64,000 nt of DNA from positions 209,999 through 273,998 of the forward strand of contig CAVYNA010000002.1 in NCBI GenBank assembly GCA_963769765.1. The letters run 5' to 3'. The notes under the pieces are model-generated. The model was given only the letters and a program-made list of their open reading frames with translations. It was not told where the DNA came from and searched no databases. The position numbers and the translations under genes are program-made. How positions within the stretch are numbered: position 1 is the first letter of the stretch; every line of letters starts with the position of its first letter. Shown here in pieces: positions 51,101 through 60,810 of this stretch. The DNA comes from Bog-756 sp963769765 (GTDB taxonomy: Bacteria; Actinomycetota; Acidimicrobiia; Acidimicrobiales; RAAP-2).

Positions 51101-53029
51101 ATGCTGCACGTGACGTACCTCATCATCTTGCTGCCGCTCGCCGGCTTCGCCGTCCAGGTGCTCTTCGGCCGCAAGCTCGGCGACCCGGCCGCCGGGGCGA
51201 TCGCAACGGGTTTCATCGCCGCCTCGTTCGCCATCGCGATCGGCGTCTACCTCGATCTCCTGACGCTCAACGAGCCGGTCCGGAGCTTCACCCAGAACCT
51301 CTGGTCTTGGATACCGGTTGGCTCGTTGCAGGTGAGCGCCCGCCTCTACGTGGACCCGCTGTCGATGACGATGGTTCTCTTCATCACGGGCATCAGCATG
51401 CTGATCCACCTCTACTCGATCGGCTACATGAAGGGCGACCGCGACTACCCGAAGTTCTTCTTGTACATGAACCTCTTCGTCGCCTCCATGCTGATCCTGG
51501 TGCTGGGCAGCAACATGCTGGTCACGTTCGTCGGATGGGAAGGGGTGGGCGCCTGCTCCTACTGGCTGGTGGCGTTCTGGTTCACCCGCGACTCGGCCGC
51601 GAGCGCCGGCAAGAAGGCATTCGTCTTCAACCGGATCGGCGACGTCGGGTTCCTGCTCGCGATGTTCTTGACCTTCGAAAAGGTCCACTCGCTCGAGTAC
51701 AGCACGATCTTCGCCAATCTCGACAAGATCGGCAGCGCCAACCTGACTGCGATCTGCATCCTCCTGCTCGTCGGGGTGACGGGGAAGTCCGCACAGATCC
51801 CGCTGTTCCCCTGGCTGGCGGACGCCATGGAGGGGCCGACCCCGGTGTCCGCGCTCATCCACGCTGCGACCATGGTCACCGCCGGCGTCTACCTGCTCTG
51901 CCGGATCAACCCCTTGCTCCACGCGTCGCCCGACGCTGCCCTGGTCGTCGCCATCGTGGGCGCGGTGACGGCCTTCGTGGCCGCGACCATCGCCTGCGCG
52001 CAAGACGACATCAAGAAGGTCCTCGCCTACTCGACCGTCTCCCAGCTCGGGTACATGGTGCTGGCCGCGGGATGCGGCGCGTACGAGGCAGCGATCTTCC
52101 TCATGGTTGCGCACGCCTTCTTCAAGGGGCTCCTCTTCCTCGGGGCGGGCTCGGTGATCCACGGACTCCACGACGAGCAGGACCTCAAACGGATGGGCAA
52201 CCTGCGTGCCTACATGCCGATCACCTTCATCACCTTTGGCATCGGCTGGCTGGCCATCGCGGCGGTCCCGCCGCTCTCGGGCTTCTGGGCCAAGGGAGCC
52301 GTCCTCGAGAACGCGTGGTCCGCCCATCCCGCGCTCTGGGCGGTCGGCATCGTGACCGCCGCGCTCACCGCGTACTACATGAGTCGGTTGACCGGCCTCG
52401 CCTTCTTCGGCAGGGACCGCTGGTCGGCCAAGGTCGCGGTCGACGCGGACAGCGACCTGCCCGGCGCGCACCACGCCGAGGGCGCCATCACCGAGCCGCA
52501 CGAGTCGCACTGGATCATGACCATCCCCCTTTGGATCCTGGCGTTCTTCGCCGCATTCGCGGGCGTGATGGCGATCTCGTCGAGCCGCTTCTCGCTGGCC
52601 AGCTGGATCGACCCCGTCTTCGGCGCCAACCTCTACGACGACCACCTGTCGTCGTCGGCGGTGTGGACGCTCTCCACGCTCGACGCGGTCATCGCCGTGA
52701 CCGGTGTGACGATCGGGCTCTGGCTCTGGTCGACCCGGGCCACCCGGCCGAGGCTCGAGACGGCATTCCTGCGCGGGGCCTGGTACGTCAACGAGCTCTA
52801 TGACGCAGTCTTCGGCCGCCCGTCCGAGCGGCTCGCCGCGTTCTGCGCGGACGTGGTCGATCCGAAGGTGATCGACGGCGCAGTCAACGGGGTGGCCGGC
52901 GCGGTGCGCGGGACCGGTGCGGTCCTCCGCCGGACCCAGACCGGGTACGTGCGCAACTACGTGCTCGGCATCGTGTTCGGCACGGTCCTCGTGCTCGGGT
53001 TCATGCTGACCCGGTTGTGGTGGGCCTGA
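51101..53029 (+). CDS. nuoL: NADH-quinone oxidoreductase subunit L
   Basis: A 642-residue ND5-type antiporter-like subunit with the long lateral helix at the C-terminus. FVGWEGVGACSYWLVAFW carries the key glutamate; PLFPWLADAMEGPTPVSALIHAATMVTAGVYL (split at about 235-266) and the lysine in DDIKKVLAYSTVSQLGYM are conserved. A His/Glu-rich loop lies near 455-470. The stop shares a base with the nuoM ATG. Confidence 0.98.
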   Translation: MLHVTYLIILLPLAGFAVQVLFGRKLGDPAAGAIATGFIAASFAIAIGVYLDLLTLNEPVRSFTQNLWSWIPVGSLQVSARLYVDPLSMTMVLFITGISMLIHLYSIGYMKGDRDYPKFFLYMNLFVASMLILVLGSNMLVTFVGWEGVGACSYWLVAFWFTRDSAASAGKKAFVFNRIGDVGFLLAMFLTFEKVHSLEYSTIFANLDKIGSANLTAICILLLVGVTGKSAQIPLFPWLADAMEGPTPVSALIHAATMVTAGVYLLCRINPLLHASPDAALVVAIVGAVTAFVAATIACAQDDIKKVLAYSTVSQLGYMVLAAGCGAYEAAIFLMVAHAFFKGLLFLGAGSVIHGLHDEQDLKRMGNLRAYMPITFITFGIGWLAIAAVPPLSGFWAKGAVLENAWSAHPALWAVGIVTAALTAYYMSRLTGLAFFGRDRWSAKVAVDADSDLPGAHHAEGAITEPHESHWIMTIPLWILAFFAAFAGVMAISSSRFSLASWIDPVFGANLYDDHLSSSAVWTLSTLDAVIAVTGVTIGLWLWSTRATRPRLETAFLRGAWYVNELYDAVFGRPSERLAAFCADVVDPKVIDGAVNGVAGAVRGTGAVLRRTQTGYVRNYVLGIVFGTVLVLGFMLTRLWWA

Positions 53030-54636
53030 TGGTGCACGACTCGTTCCCGTACCTCACCGTGCTGGTCCTGTTGCCTGCAATCGGCGCGGGTGTCGTCGCG
53101 GCGGTTCCCCGGCGGGCGTCGATGCCGTGGCTGCACGAGGCGGTGGGTGTCGCAGTGTCGGTCGCGACCTTCGGGATCGCGGTCGCCGTCGCAGTTGCCT
53201 TCCAGTCCGGCTTCGCCGGATTCCAACTCGTCTCCGACCACGTCTGGGCCACCCAGCTCGGGATCCGCTGGTCGGTCGGGGTCGACGGCATCTCGCTGTT
53301 CCTCGTGCTGCTCACCGCGCTGCTCTTCCCGCTCACCATGCTCGGTGCGCGGGCCCGGCGCGATCCGCGCTCGTTCGTCGCATGGCTGCTCCTGCTCGAG
53401 GCCGCCTGCCTGGGCAGCTTCGTCTCACTCGATCTCGTGGTCTTCTTCCTCTTCTTCGAGCTGACCCTTGTGCCGACGTACTTCCTGATCGGCGGGTGGG
53501 GCTACGCCCGGCGCGGCTATGCGGCCATCAAATTCTTCGTCTACACGTTCGCCGGCTCGGCGTTCCTGCTGGTGGGCATCTTGGCGCTCGCCTTCATCCA
53601 CCAGTCGCAGACCGGCATCTTGACCTTCGAGTTGCCCGCCCTCATGGCGACCCACCTCACGGGCACCGAGGGCGTACTGCTCTTCCTCGCCTTCACCGCT
53701 GCGTTCGCGGTGAAGGCGCCGATCTTCCCGTTTCACACCTGGTCGCCGGACGCGTATGCGGAGTCGCCGACGGCTGCTTCGGTGCTGCTGGTCGCCGTCA
53801 TGGCCAAGCTCGGGACCTACGGCATCGTGCGCTTCGACCTCAACCTCTTCCCGAGGGCGACCATGACGCTCGCACCGTGGCTGTTGACCCTCGCGGTCAT
53901 CGGCATCCTCTACGGCGCCGTGGTCGCCTGTGCGCAGCGCGATCTGAAGCGTCTGCTCGCGTACTCGTCACTGGCCCAAATCGGCTTCATCGTGCTCGGC
54001 ACCTTCGCCCTCAACAGCCAGGGGGTGAGCGGTGGTGTGCTGCAGATGATCAACCATGGGCTGGTCATCGCCGTGCTCTTCATCCTGGTGGGGTGGATCT
54101 ACGAGCGGCGCAACACCTGGCAGCTCTCCTCGCTGCGGGGTCTCCAGTCACCGGCGCCGGTCCTCGCCGGTGTCTTCACCGTCGCGATGATGGCCTCGAT
54201 CGGGCTGCCAGGGCTGAATGGGTTCGTCGGCGAGTTCCTCGTGCTCGTCGGGACGTTCCTTGCACACCGCTGGTGGGCGGTGGTGGCGTCCGTCGGCGTC
54301 ATCGTGGCCGCGATCTACCTGCTCTGGGCGTACCAGCGCTCGTTCCACCAAGAGCCCACCCCCGAAGACGCGACCACCCGCGACCTCGGGTGGAACGAGC
54401 GGCTGATCGTGGCGCCGCTGGTCATCCTCATCGTGGCCCTCGGTGTCTACCCGAAGCCCGTCCTCGACCGGATCACCCCCTCGGTCAACCAACTCGTGGT
54501 CCATGTCGACCGGGTGACCGGCACGACGGTGCCTGCCGGGCTCGCCGGTCCGACCAGGCCGCACGAGGTGGGCGGCGGCCTCGCCGCCCCGGTGCGCAGC
54601 GCTCCTCGACCGACCGCGACCGGAGGTCCACGCTGA
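53029..54636 (+). CDS. nuoM: NADH-quinone oxidoreductase subunit M
   Basis: A 535-residue ND4-type proton-pumping subunit with about 14 helices. FELTLVPTYFLIGGWG has the conserved glutamate, then FPFHTWSPDAYAESPTAASVLL and RDLKRLLAYSSLAQIGFI. ATG 53029 overlaps the nuoL stop and is preferred over GTG 53017. The tail of ~35 residues is hydrophilic. The stop shares one base with the nuoN ATG. Confidence 0.98.
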   Translation: MVHDSFPYLTVLVLLPAIGAGVVAAVPRRASMPWLHEAVGVAVSVATFGIAVAVAVAFQSGFAGFQLVSDHVWATQLGIRWSVGVDGISLFLVLLTALLFPLTMLGARARRDPRSFVAWLLLLEAACLGSFVSLDLVVFFLFFELTLVPTYFLIGGWGYARRGYAAIKFFVYTFAGSAFLLVGILALAFIHQSQTGILTFELPALMATHLTGTEGVLLFLAFTAAFAVKAPIFPFHTWSPDAYAESPTAASVLLVAVMAKLGTYGIVRFDLNLFPRATMTLAPWLLTLAVIGILYGAVVACAQRDLKRLLAYSSLAQIGFIVLGTFALNSQGVSGGVLQMINHGLVIAVLFILVGWIYERRNTWQLSSLRGLQSPAPVLAGVFTVAMMASIGLPGLNGFVGEFLVLVGTFLAHRWWAVVASVGVIVAAIYLLWAYQRSFHQEPTPEDATTRDLGWNERLIVAPLVILIVALGVYPKPVLDRITPSVNQLVVHVDRVTGTTVPAGLAGPTRPHEVGGGLAAPVRSAPRPTATGGPR

Positions 54637-56294
54637 TGTCGACGCTGACCTCACTGGTGCTCGCGACGTCCGCCGCACCGACCATCCGGACACCGCACAT
54701 CGACTATCTGAGCATCCTGCCCATGCTCATCATGATGGGCGGCGCGCTGGTCCTCATGGCGGCGACCTCGCTCTTCCGCAAGATCCTCGGGGTCGGCGCG
54801 GGCACCGTGGTCACCGCGGCGACCTCGATCGCCGCCCTCGTCGCGGCGCTGGTGCAGTGGGACCATGTCGCGACCCACGGTGCTCAGGTCACGATCGCGG
54901 GCGCCATCGCGTTCGACGGCTTCGACGTCTTCATCCAGATCACCGTCGCGATCACCATGCTGCTCACCGCACTGGTGGCCGACGGCTACCTCAAACGCGA
55001 GGGGTTCGAGGGATCCGAGTTCCAAGTGCTCGCCATGATGTCTGCCTCCGGGGCGATGATGATGGGCGCGGCCAACGACCTGATCGTGATCTTCCTCGGA
55101 CTCGAGATCATGTCGATCGCCCTCTACGTGTTGACCGCTTCGAACTTCCGGCGACCCGAGTCCGGCGAGGGGGCGCTCAAGTACTTCGTGCTCGGCGCCT
55201 TCTCCTCTGCCGTGTTCGTCTACGGCATCGCGCTCACCTACGGGGCGACGGGTTCGACCAACCTCCCGCAGATCGCCGACTACCTCGCGAAGAACGTCGT
55301 CACGAACAACGGGGTCCTGCTCGGAGGCGTGGCCCTCGTGCTCGTAGGGTTCGCGTTCAAGATCGCGGCGGTGCCGTTCCACATGTGGTCGCCCGATGTC
55401 TACCAGGGCGCGCCCTCCCCGGTCACCGGCTTCATGGCCGCGATCGCCAAGGCCGGAGCGTTCGCCGCCCTGCTTCGGGTCTTCGTCTCGTCCTTCGCCA
55501 CCACCCGGGCCGACTGGCAGCCGATCGTCTGGGTGCTCGCCGTGCTCAGCTTGGTGGTCGGAGCGTCCGTGGCCCTGCTCCAGCGGGACGTGAAGCGCAT
55601 GATGGCTTACTCCTCCATCAACCACGTGGGGTTCATCCTGCTCGGCGTCGAAGCGGCCACGACACGGGGGGTCTCGGCCTCGCTGTACTACGTGTTCACT
55701 TACTTGTTCTTGGTGATCGGCTCCTTTGCCGTGATCACCGTGATGGCCCGGAAGGGCGACACCGGGCACGAGCTCTCTGACTACCGGGGGCTCGCCCGCC
55801 GCCAGCCGTGGCTCGCGCTCGCCTTCGCCGTACTGCTGCTCGGGCAGGCCGGCGCCCCGTTCACGACCGGCTTCCTCGCCAAGTTCGGAGTCGTGGGCGC
55901 GGTGGTGGCAACGCGGGGCTACGTGCTCGCCACGATCGCGATGCTGTCGGCAGCGGTCGCCGCGTTCTTCTACCTTCGGGTGGCGGTGACCATGTTCTCG
56001 CCAGTCGGCGAGGTCGGAGACGCACCGGACCGCTCACCGGGCGACGGGACAGCGGACGGTGCGGCACCCGCGCCTCAGATGGGCGCGGACGTGTCCGGCA
56101 ACGGCGCCGTCGCGAGCCTGGTCGTGCTCACCGACGATCCTCCGGCGCCCGCCGTCGAAGGCCGCGGACGCATAGCCGTGCCCGGGCTCACGGCGGTGGC
56201 GGTCGGTGCCTGCGTCGCGTTCAGCATCGTGTTCGGCATCGTGCCCGGACCGATCCTCGACTTCGCCCACCAGGCAACCCTGCTCTTCTCCTGA
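54636..56294 (+). CDS. nuoN: NADH-quinone oxidoreductase subunit N
   Basis: A 552-residue ND2-type subunit, last gene of the operon. LGLEIMSIALYVLTASN, FKIAAVPFHMWSPDVYQGAPSPV (split) and the lysine-bearing RDVKRMMAYSSINHVGFILLG are conserved. An Asp/Gly-rich loop of about 60 residues interrupts the helices near the C-terminus (about 465-525). Behind it a weak CGAGG/CCTCG hairpin (56339-56353) is the only terminator-like element. Confidence 0.98.
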   Translation: MSTLTSLVLATSAAPTIRTPHIDYLSILPMLIMMGGALVLMAATSLFRKILGVGAGTVVTAATSIAALVAALVQWDHVATHGAQVTIAGAIAFDGFDVFIQITVAITMLLTALVADGYLKREGFEGSEFQVLAMMSASGAMMMGAANDLIVIFLGLEIMSIALYVLTASNFRRPESGEGALKYFVLGAFSSAVFVYGIALTYGATGSTNLPQIADYLAKNVVTNNGVLLGGVALVLVGFAFKIAAVPFHMWSPDVYQGAPSPVTGFMAAIAKAGAFAALLRVFVSSFATTRADWQPIVWVLAVLSLVVGASVALLQRDVKRMMAYSSINHVGFILLGVEAATTRGVSASLYYVFTYLFLVIGSFAVITVMARKGDTGHELSDYRGLARRQPWLALAFAVLLLGQAGAPFTTGFLAKFGVVGAVVATRGYVLATIAMLSAAVAAFFYLRVAVTMFSPVGEVGDAPDRSPGDGTADGAAPAPQMGADVSGNGAVASLVVLTDDPPAPAVEGRGRIAVPGLTAVAVGACVAFSIVFGIVPGPILDFAHQATLLFS

Positions 56295-56444
56295 CTGCCG
56301 GTTGGGCACGGCGGCGGTGAGTCCCACCTGGACAGGCGAACGAGGGGCCTCCTCGATGCCGGGTTGCAGTCGATCGGCGATCACGGTGGCCGCGGGGCGC
56401 TCCGGGTACTGTCGGTGGTGGTCGGGCGCCGGGAGGAGGCTGCG

Positions 56445-56738
56445 ATGGCGATGAGCAGGCATCCGAAGGGCCATGGCCCGACGGGCGAAACAGTGGACTC
56501 GGGGGACTCCGCACGGAATCCGCGCGAGATCGCCCGCGTCGTCGGCATCGTGGTCGCCCTCTTCTTGCTCGTCGGGTTCGTCGTCGACAACACCCAGACG
56601 GTCAAGGTCGGCTTCGTCTTCTTCGACAAACAGATCAACCTGATCTGGGCGCTCCTGATCGCAGCACTGCTCGGGGCGATCGTCGATCGACTCGTGATCA
56701 TCCGCCGCCGGCGGCACAAGGGGCCGTCGGCCGAATAG
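56445..56738 (+). CDS. LapA/DUF1049-like small membrane protein
   Basis: A 97-residue protein with two membrane helices: VVGIVVALFLLVGFVVDN (about 34-51) then QTVKVGFVFF, and LIWALLIAALLGAIVDRLV before a basic end RRRRHKG. This is the LapA-type lipopolysaccharide-assembly domain, found in many actinobacteria without LPS, where its role is unknown. ATG 56445 has GGGAGGAGG upstream. Confidence 0.85.
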   Translation: MAMSRHPKGHGPTGETVDSGDSARNPREIARVVGIVVALFLLVGFVVDNTQTVKVGFVFFDKQINLIWALLIAALLGAIVDRLVIIRRRRHKGPSAE

Positions 56739-56798
56739 GCCCCGGACCGGGCACGTCGAGCCCGGGCGGGCGGACCCGGTTGATGGGATGATGGGGCC

Positions 56799-58199
56799 AT
56801 GGCCCTGCACAAGCGCGAGTCCCTCCGCGACGAGCTCCTCGACTCGGTCTACGCCGGTGCCGACCTCCGTCGCTCCCTCCCGAAGTCCCGCTTCCCGGCC
56901 GACGAGATGCGAGCGGACGACGCCTTCCAGGCGATCTCCGACGAGCTGCTCCTCGATGGCAACGCGCGGCAGAATCTCGCAACGTTCTGCCAAACCTGGG
57001 AGGAGGACGAAGTCCACCAGTTGATGGACCTCTCGATCAACAAGAACCTGATCGACAAAGACGAGTACCCGCAGTCGGCGGAGCTCGAACGGCGTTGTGT
57101 GCACATGCTCGCCGACCTGTGGAACGCCCCGCAGACAGGACATCCAGTCGGGTGCTCGGCGATCGGATCCTCGGAGGCCTGCATGCTGGGCGGGATGGCA
57201 GCCAAGTGGCGCTGGCGCGCGAAGCGCAAGGCGGCGGGTCAGTCGACTGACCGACCCAATATGGTCTGCGGTCCCGTCCAGGTGGTGTGGCACAAGTTCG
57301 CCCGGTACTGGGACGTCGAGATGCGCGAGATCCCGATGGCCCCCGGCCGTTACTGCATGGACGTCGAACAGATGCTCGAACGGGTGGACGAGAACACGAT
57401 CGCGGTGGTGCCGACCTTCGGCGTGACCTACACGGGCTCCTACGAGCCGGTCCTCGAGCTTTCCCAGGCGCTCGACGACCTGCAGGAGAGGACCGGCCTC
57501 GACGTCGACATCCACGTGGACGGGGCGAGCGGCGCCTTCCTCGCGCCGTTCTGCGCGCCGGACCTGATCTGGGACTTCCGCGTGCCCCGCGTCAAGTCGA
57601 TCAGCACGTCCGGGCACAAGTTCGGGCTTGCTCCGTTAGGTGTGGGTTGGGCGATCTGGCGCGACGAGGCCGAGCTCCCCGACGATCTCGTCTTCCACGT
57701 GACGTACCTGGGCGGGGACATGCCGGTCTTCCAGATCAACTTCTCGCGGCCAGCCGGACAGGTCGTCGCCCAGTACTACAACTTCGTCCGCCTCGGTCGG
57801 AACGGCTACCGCCTCGTCCACGACTCGTGCTACGCGACGTGCGCCTTCTTGGCGAAGGAGGTGGTCGAGCTCGGCCCCTTCGAGCTGCTCTGTGACGGCG
57901 ATCCGGTGGCGGGAATTCCGTCAGTGGCCTGGCGGATCCGTGAGGGTGCAGACCCCGGGTACACCCTCTACGACCTCGCCGACCGCCTCCGGGTGCGTGG
58001 CTGGCAGGTGCCGGCCTATCCCCTGACCGGCTCGGTCTCCGACGTGTCCGTCCAGCGGATCCTCGTGCGCCAAGGGGTGAGCCGCGACCTCGCGTCGCTC
58101 CTTCTCGAGGACATGAAGGAGTCGCTGTCCCACTTCGACGCGCACCCCGTCTCGGTCGCGATGACCAAGGAGGAGTCGGGTGGGTTCAGCCACCTCTGA
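56799..58199 (+). CDS. gadB: Glutamate decarboxylase
   Basis: A 466-residue PLP enzyme that converts glutamate to 4-aminobutyrate and CO2, consuming a proton. The PLP lysine is K274 in STSGHKFGLAPLGVGW; HVDGASGAFLAPF contains the cofactor-pairing aspartate, and GHPVGCSAIGSSEACMLGG, HKFARYWDVE and QYYNFVRLGR are all family hallmarks. The N-terminus and length match GadA/B. No gadC antiporter is adjacent; the next genes, convergent, are a channel and a ClC transporter. Confidence 0.96.
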   Translation: MALHKRESLRDELLDSVYAGADLRRSLPKSRFPADEMRADDAFQAISDELLLDGNARQNLATFCQTWEEDEVHQLMDLSINKNLIDKDEYPQSAELERRCVHMLADLWNAPQTGHPVGCSAIGSSEACMLGGMAAKWRWRAKRKAAGQSTDRPNMVCGPVQVVWHKFARYWDVEMREIPMAPGRYCMDVEQMLERVDENTIAVVPTFGVTYTGSYEPVLELSQALDDLQERTGLDVDIHVDGASGAFLAPFCAPDLIWDFRVPRVKSISTSGHKFGLAPLGVGWAIWRDEAELPDDLVFHVTYLGGDMPVFQINFSRPAGQVVAQYYNFVRLGRNGYRLVHDSCYATCAFLAKEVVELGPFELLCDGDPVAGIPSVAWRIREGADPGYTLYDLADRLRVRGWQVPAYPLTGSVSDVSVQRILVRQGVSRDLASLLLEDMKESLSHFDAHPVSVAMTKEESGGFSHL

Positions 58200-58256
58200 A
58201 CGGAGTCGGATCGAGCAAGTGTGGGCGCGCCTCCGGGTTCCCCGGCACGGATCGGG

Positions 58257-59408
58257 TCACTCGGGTTCGGGGATCGACCAGTCCACACGGATCGTGTAGC
58301 GGCGGAGCAGCCGCGGCCTGCCCACCCGGGCGGGGCGGTCGGTCGTCCACGGAGCGGGCGCGGACATGGTGAGTCCGGCCATCCCGCGGAGTGCCCGGTC
58401 GTAGCCCGTGCGGATCGCGGCGAACCGGCGCCAGCACGCTTCACGCTCCTCTGCCGGCACGGGCAGGAATTCCGTGAGCCGGTCGAGCGCAGCGAAGTAC
58501 TCCTCCCGCCGGATGGAGAGGTCCGAAGGGGGATCGGCGGGCGAGGAGAGCAGCTCGGAGAGGACGGCCGGTGCAGGAAGGGGGAGTCCCGCGGCGAGCC
58601 CGACCCTCGAGATGGCAGGGACGCCGTAGGCGAGCACGAGCATCGGGCCGCGGGCGGCCTCGATCAGGCTCTGGTCCGTGTTGTACCCCGACGCGGAGAC
58701 GAGGATCGCCGACGCGTCGAGCATGGTGCCGAACGACGCCACCCACGACTGCTCCGGCTTCGACTCCGGGAAGTAGCAGAGCGCAGGGAACGCCGTATGG
58801 GTCTGGTCGATCTCGAGCGTCCAGTTGGCGCCCGTCCTCCAGAGCTCGGGGTTGTCCATGGTGCCGAGACGGTGCAACGTGGCGAGCATCTCGACCGGTG
58901 CCGGTGGTGATCCGGCAAACGGACGCATCACGATCATCCCCTTCTCGCGTTCGTGGTGCGCCGAGTAGATGGTCGGGAGGTAGCTGATCAGCAGGGCCAC
59001 GAGACCGAGTCCGATGGTCGCCTCGACGAAGGAGAGCGCGATCCGGACGGTCCCGGTGGGCTCGGCGAACCCGAGCGTCGTGAGCGAGGACCCGCTGATC
59101 GAGAACGATCGCTGCACCGTGCCGCTCTTCAGGCCCCAGAAGATGAAGGTGAATCCGACGATCACCGTCAGCATCCAGACGAGCGGGAGGGTGACCAGCG
59201 CGATCGGGGCGTAGAGGCCTCGGAGCTTCGCCTCCCGTCCCTCGCGCTTCCACGGATGGACGAGGATGCGGTCGGCGACCGCGAAGACGAACCGGGCGAT
59301 GCGGGTGAAGCCGCTCTGTGGGAGGACGACCGTCTCGAGCGCGGAGATGAGCACGGCCATCACCAGCACCGTTCCGGCGACGACGGAGATCGTGTGCAGC
59401 GCGATCAC
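58257..59408 (-). CDS. Two-pore-type potassium channel family protein with altered filter
   Basis: A 383-residue membrane protein. A first helix (residues ~4-24), a long basic loop (HPWKREGREAKLRG), a second helix (ALVTLPLVWMLTVIVGFTFIFWGL), a pore-like SISGSSLTTLGFAEPTG and a third helix precede a ~220-residue cytoplasmic domain. The pore resembles the TxTTLGYGD filter region of K+ channels, but the filter reads TLGFAE, so selectivity is uncertain. GTG 59408 overlaps the ClC stop by four bases (GTGA), giving a two-gene operon. Confidence 0.8.
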   Translation of the reverse strand: MIALHTISVVAGTVLVMAVLISALETVVLPQSGFTRIARFVFAVADRILVHPWKREGREAKLRGLYAPIALVTLPLVWMLTVIVGFTFIFWGLKSGTVQRSFSISGSSLTTLGFAEPTGTVRIALSFVEATIGLGLVALLISYLPTIYSAHHEREKGMIVMRPFAGSPPAPVEMLATLHRLGTMDNPELWRTGANWTLEIDQTHTAFPALCYFPESKPEQSWVASFGTMLDASAILVSASGYNTDQSLIEAARGPMLVLAYGVPAISRVGLAAGLPLPAPAVLSELLSSPADPPSDLSIRREEYFAALDRLTEFLPVPAEEREACWRRFAAIRTGYDRALRGMAGLTMSAPAPWTTDRPARVGRPRLLRRYTIRVDWSIPEPE

Positions 59409-60805
59409 GACGGATCGGCCACTTGCGGTTCGGCCGGCGAGGACGGCGGAGGACCTGCGGCCTCGGTCGCCGGTGCCGGGCTCGGTGCAAGCCATGCCGA
59501 CGTGACGTAGGTGACGACCACCGCCACGATCACCAGCGGCATCACGTTCACCGCGTCGCCGAGGAGGAGAAGACTGGCGAGGAGCGTCGAGGTGAACGGG
59601 AGCTTGAGCATCGCCGTGCTCATCGCCCCGATCCCCATCGCCACTGCGGGCACGAGCGTCAGTCCCGGCAGGTGCGTGAGGGCGATCCCACCGGCAGCGC
59701 CGATGAACATCGCGGGGAAGATTGGTCCGCCGCGGAAGCTGGACAGAGACAGACCGTAGGCGAGCCCTTTGCAGGCAACGAGGAGCACCAGTGCACCGAC
59801 CGTCCACCCTGCGGCGTGCTGGACGAGCCCGGGGAGCGCAGTCTGACCCGAGAAGAGGACCTCAGATCCGCTGTGCCCGGCACCTTCTTGGAAGGCGATG
59901 GCAAGGCCCGCGATCGAAAGGCCGACCAGTGGCGTCGCGACGAGGATCCGCGCCTCGACGTGGGGTCGCACCACTTGGGCCAGGCGCCGGATGCCGGCCC
60001 CCAGCACCGCGGCGGCGAGTCCGATGACGACGGCCCAGGCGAACATGGCGACCGTCGGGTGGTCGAAGGCGGGTAGGCCCGGGATGGCGAGCGAAAACGT
60101 GCCGAAGCCGGTCAGCGAGTCAAGGCCGATGAAGATGAGCGAGCCGATGCCTGCGGCGAGGAGACCTGGGACCAGGATGAGCCCGAGCATCGGACCTCCG
60201 AGCCCGGCTGCCTCCAAGAGGAGGAACGCCCCGACGATGGGGGAGCCGAGCAGGGTCGAGATGGCCGCGAAGCTGCCGGCCGACGCGATCACGATGGCGG
60301 TCGTCGGGGGTGCGTCGCGCGCGGCGAGCCGCACCGCCACTGCACCGAGCCCACCTCCGATCGCGATCAGCGGTGCCTCAGGGCCCAGCACGACGCCGAG
60401 GCTCAAGGACGCGAGCGCGGCCAGTGCCACGCCCGGAAGCTCGGCAATGGTCGGTGGACCGCCGGCCTGGAAGCCGTCGGCCGGCGAGTGACCGCCGCGC
60501 CCAGGGAGGTACGCGATCACCGGGGCCACGATCGCACCGGCGAGGGCGAGCAAGGGGAGCGGCCACCAGGTCGGGGTCGAGTGGAAGCCGAGCTCATTCG
60601 GGAGCGACGCGAACAGCGCGTGTTGCAGCCAGCTGACCAATTTGAGGAAGCCGTACGCGACGGCCGAGACCGGCACGCCGATGATCGCCGCGAGTGCGAG
60701 CACTTTGAGGTAGCCGGTGGTCCGGAGCAGTGACATGGGGTCCGCCGGTCCCTCTGCGGCAGCGGGCCCACCCTCGGGAGGCGACGCCGGCGGGCTCGTG
60801 GTCAT
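59405..60805 (-). CDS. ClC-family chloride channel/transporter
   Basis: A 466-residue ClC protein with about ten to twelve membrane helices. PGRGGHSPADG replaces the usual GSGIP segment, GPEAPLIAIGGG matches the GREGP region and retains the gating glutamate, and SSFRGGPIFPAMFIGAAGG matches GGFFxP. Presence of the gating Glu suits a Cl-/H+ exchanger, but the altered anion-site residues make that uncertain. The ATG at 60805 is preceded by AAGGGA, which sits inside a GTGAA/TTCAC palindrome. The downstream channel gene overlaps its stop. Confidence 0.88.
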   Translation of the reverse strand: MTTSPPASPPEGGPAAAEGPADPMSLLRTTGYLKVLALAAIIGVPVSAVAYGFLKLVSWLQHALFASLPNELGFHSTPTWWPLPLLALAGAIVAPVIAYLPGRGGHSPADGFQAGGPPTIAELPGVALAALASLSLGVVLGPEAPLIAIGGGLGAVAVRLAARDAPPTTAIVIASAGSFAAISTLLGSPIVGAFLLLEAAGLGGPMLGLILVPGLLAAGIGSLIFIGLDSLTGFGTFSLAIPGLPAFDHPTVAMFAWAVVIGLAAAVLGAGIRRLAQVVRPHVEARILVATPLVGLSIAGLAIAFQEGAGHSGSEVLFSGQTALPGLVQHAAGWTVGALVLLVACKGLAYGLSLSSFRGGPIFPAMFIGAAGGIALTHLPGLTLVPAVAMGIGAMSTAMLKLPFTSTLLASLLLLGDAVNVMPLVIVAVVVTYVTSAWLAPSPAPATEAAGPPPSSPAEPQVADPS

Positions 60806-60810
60806 CAGCG

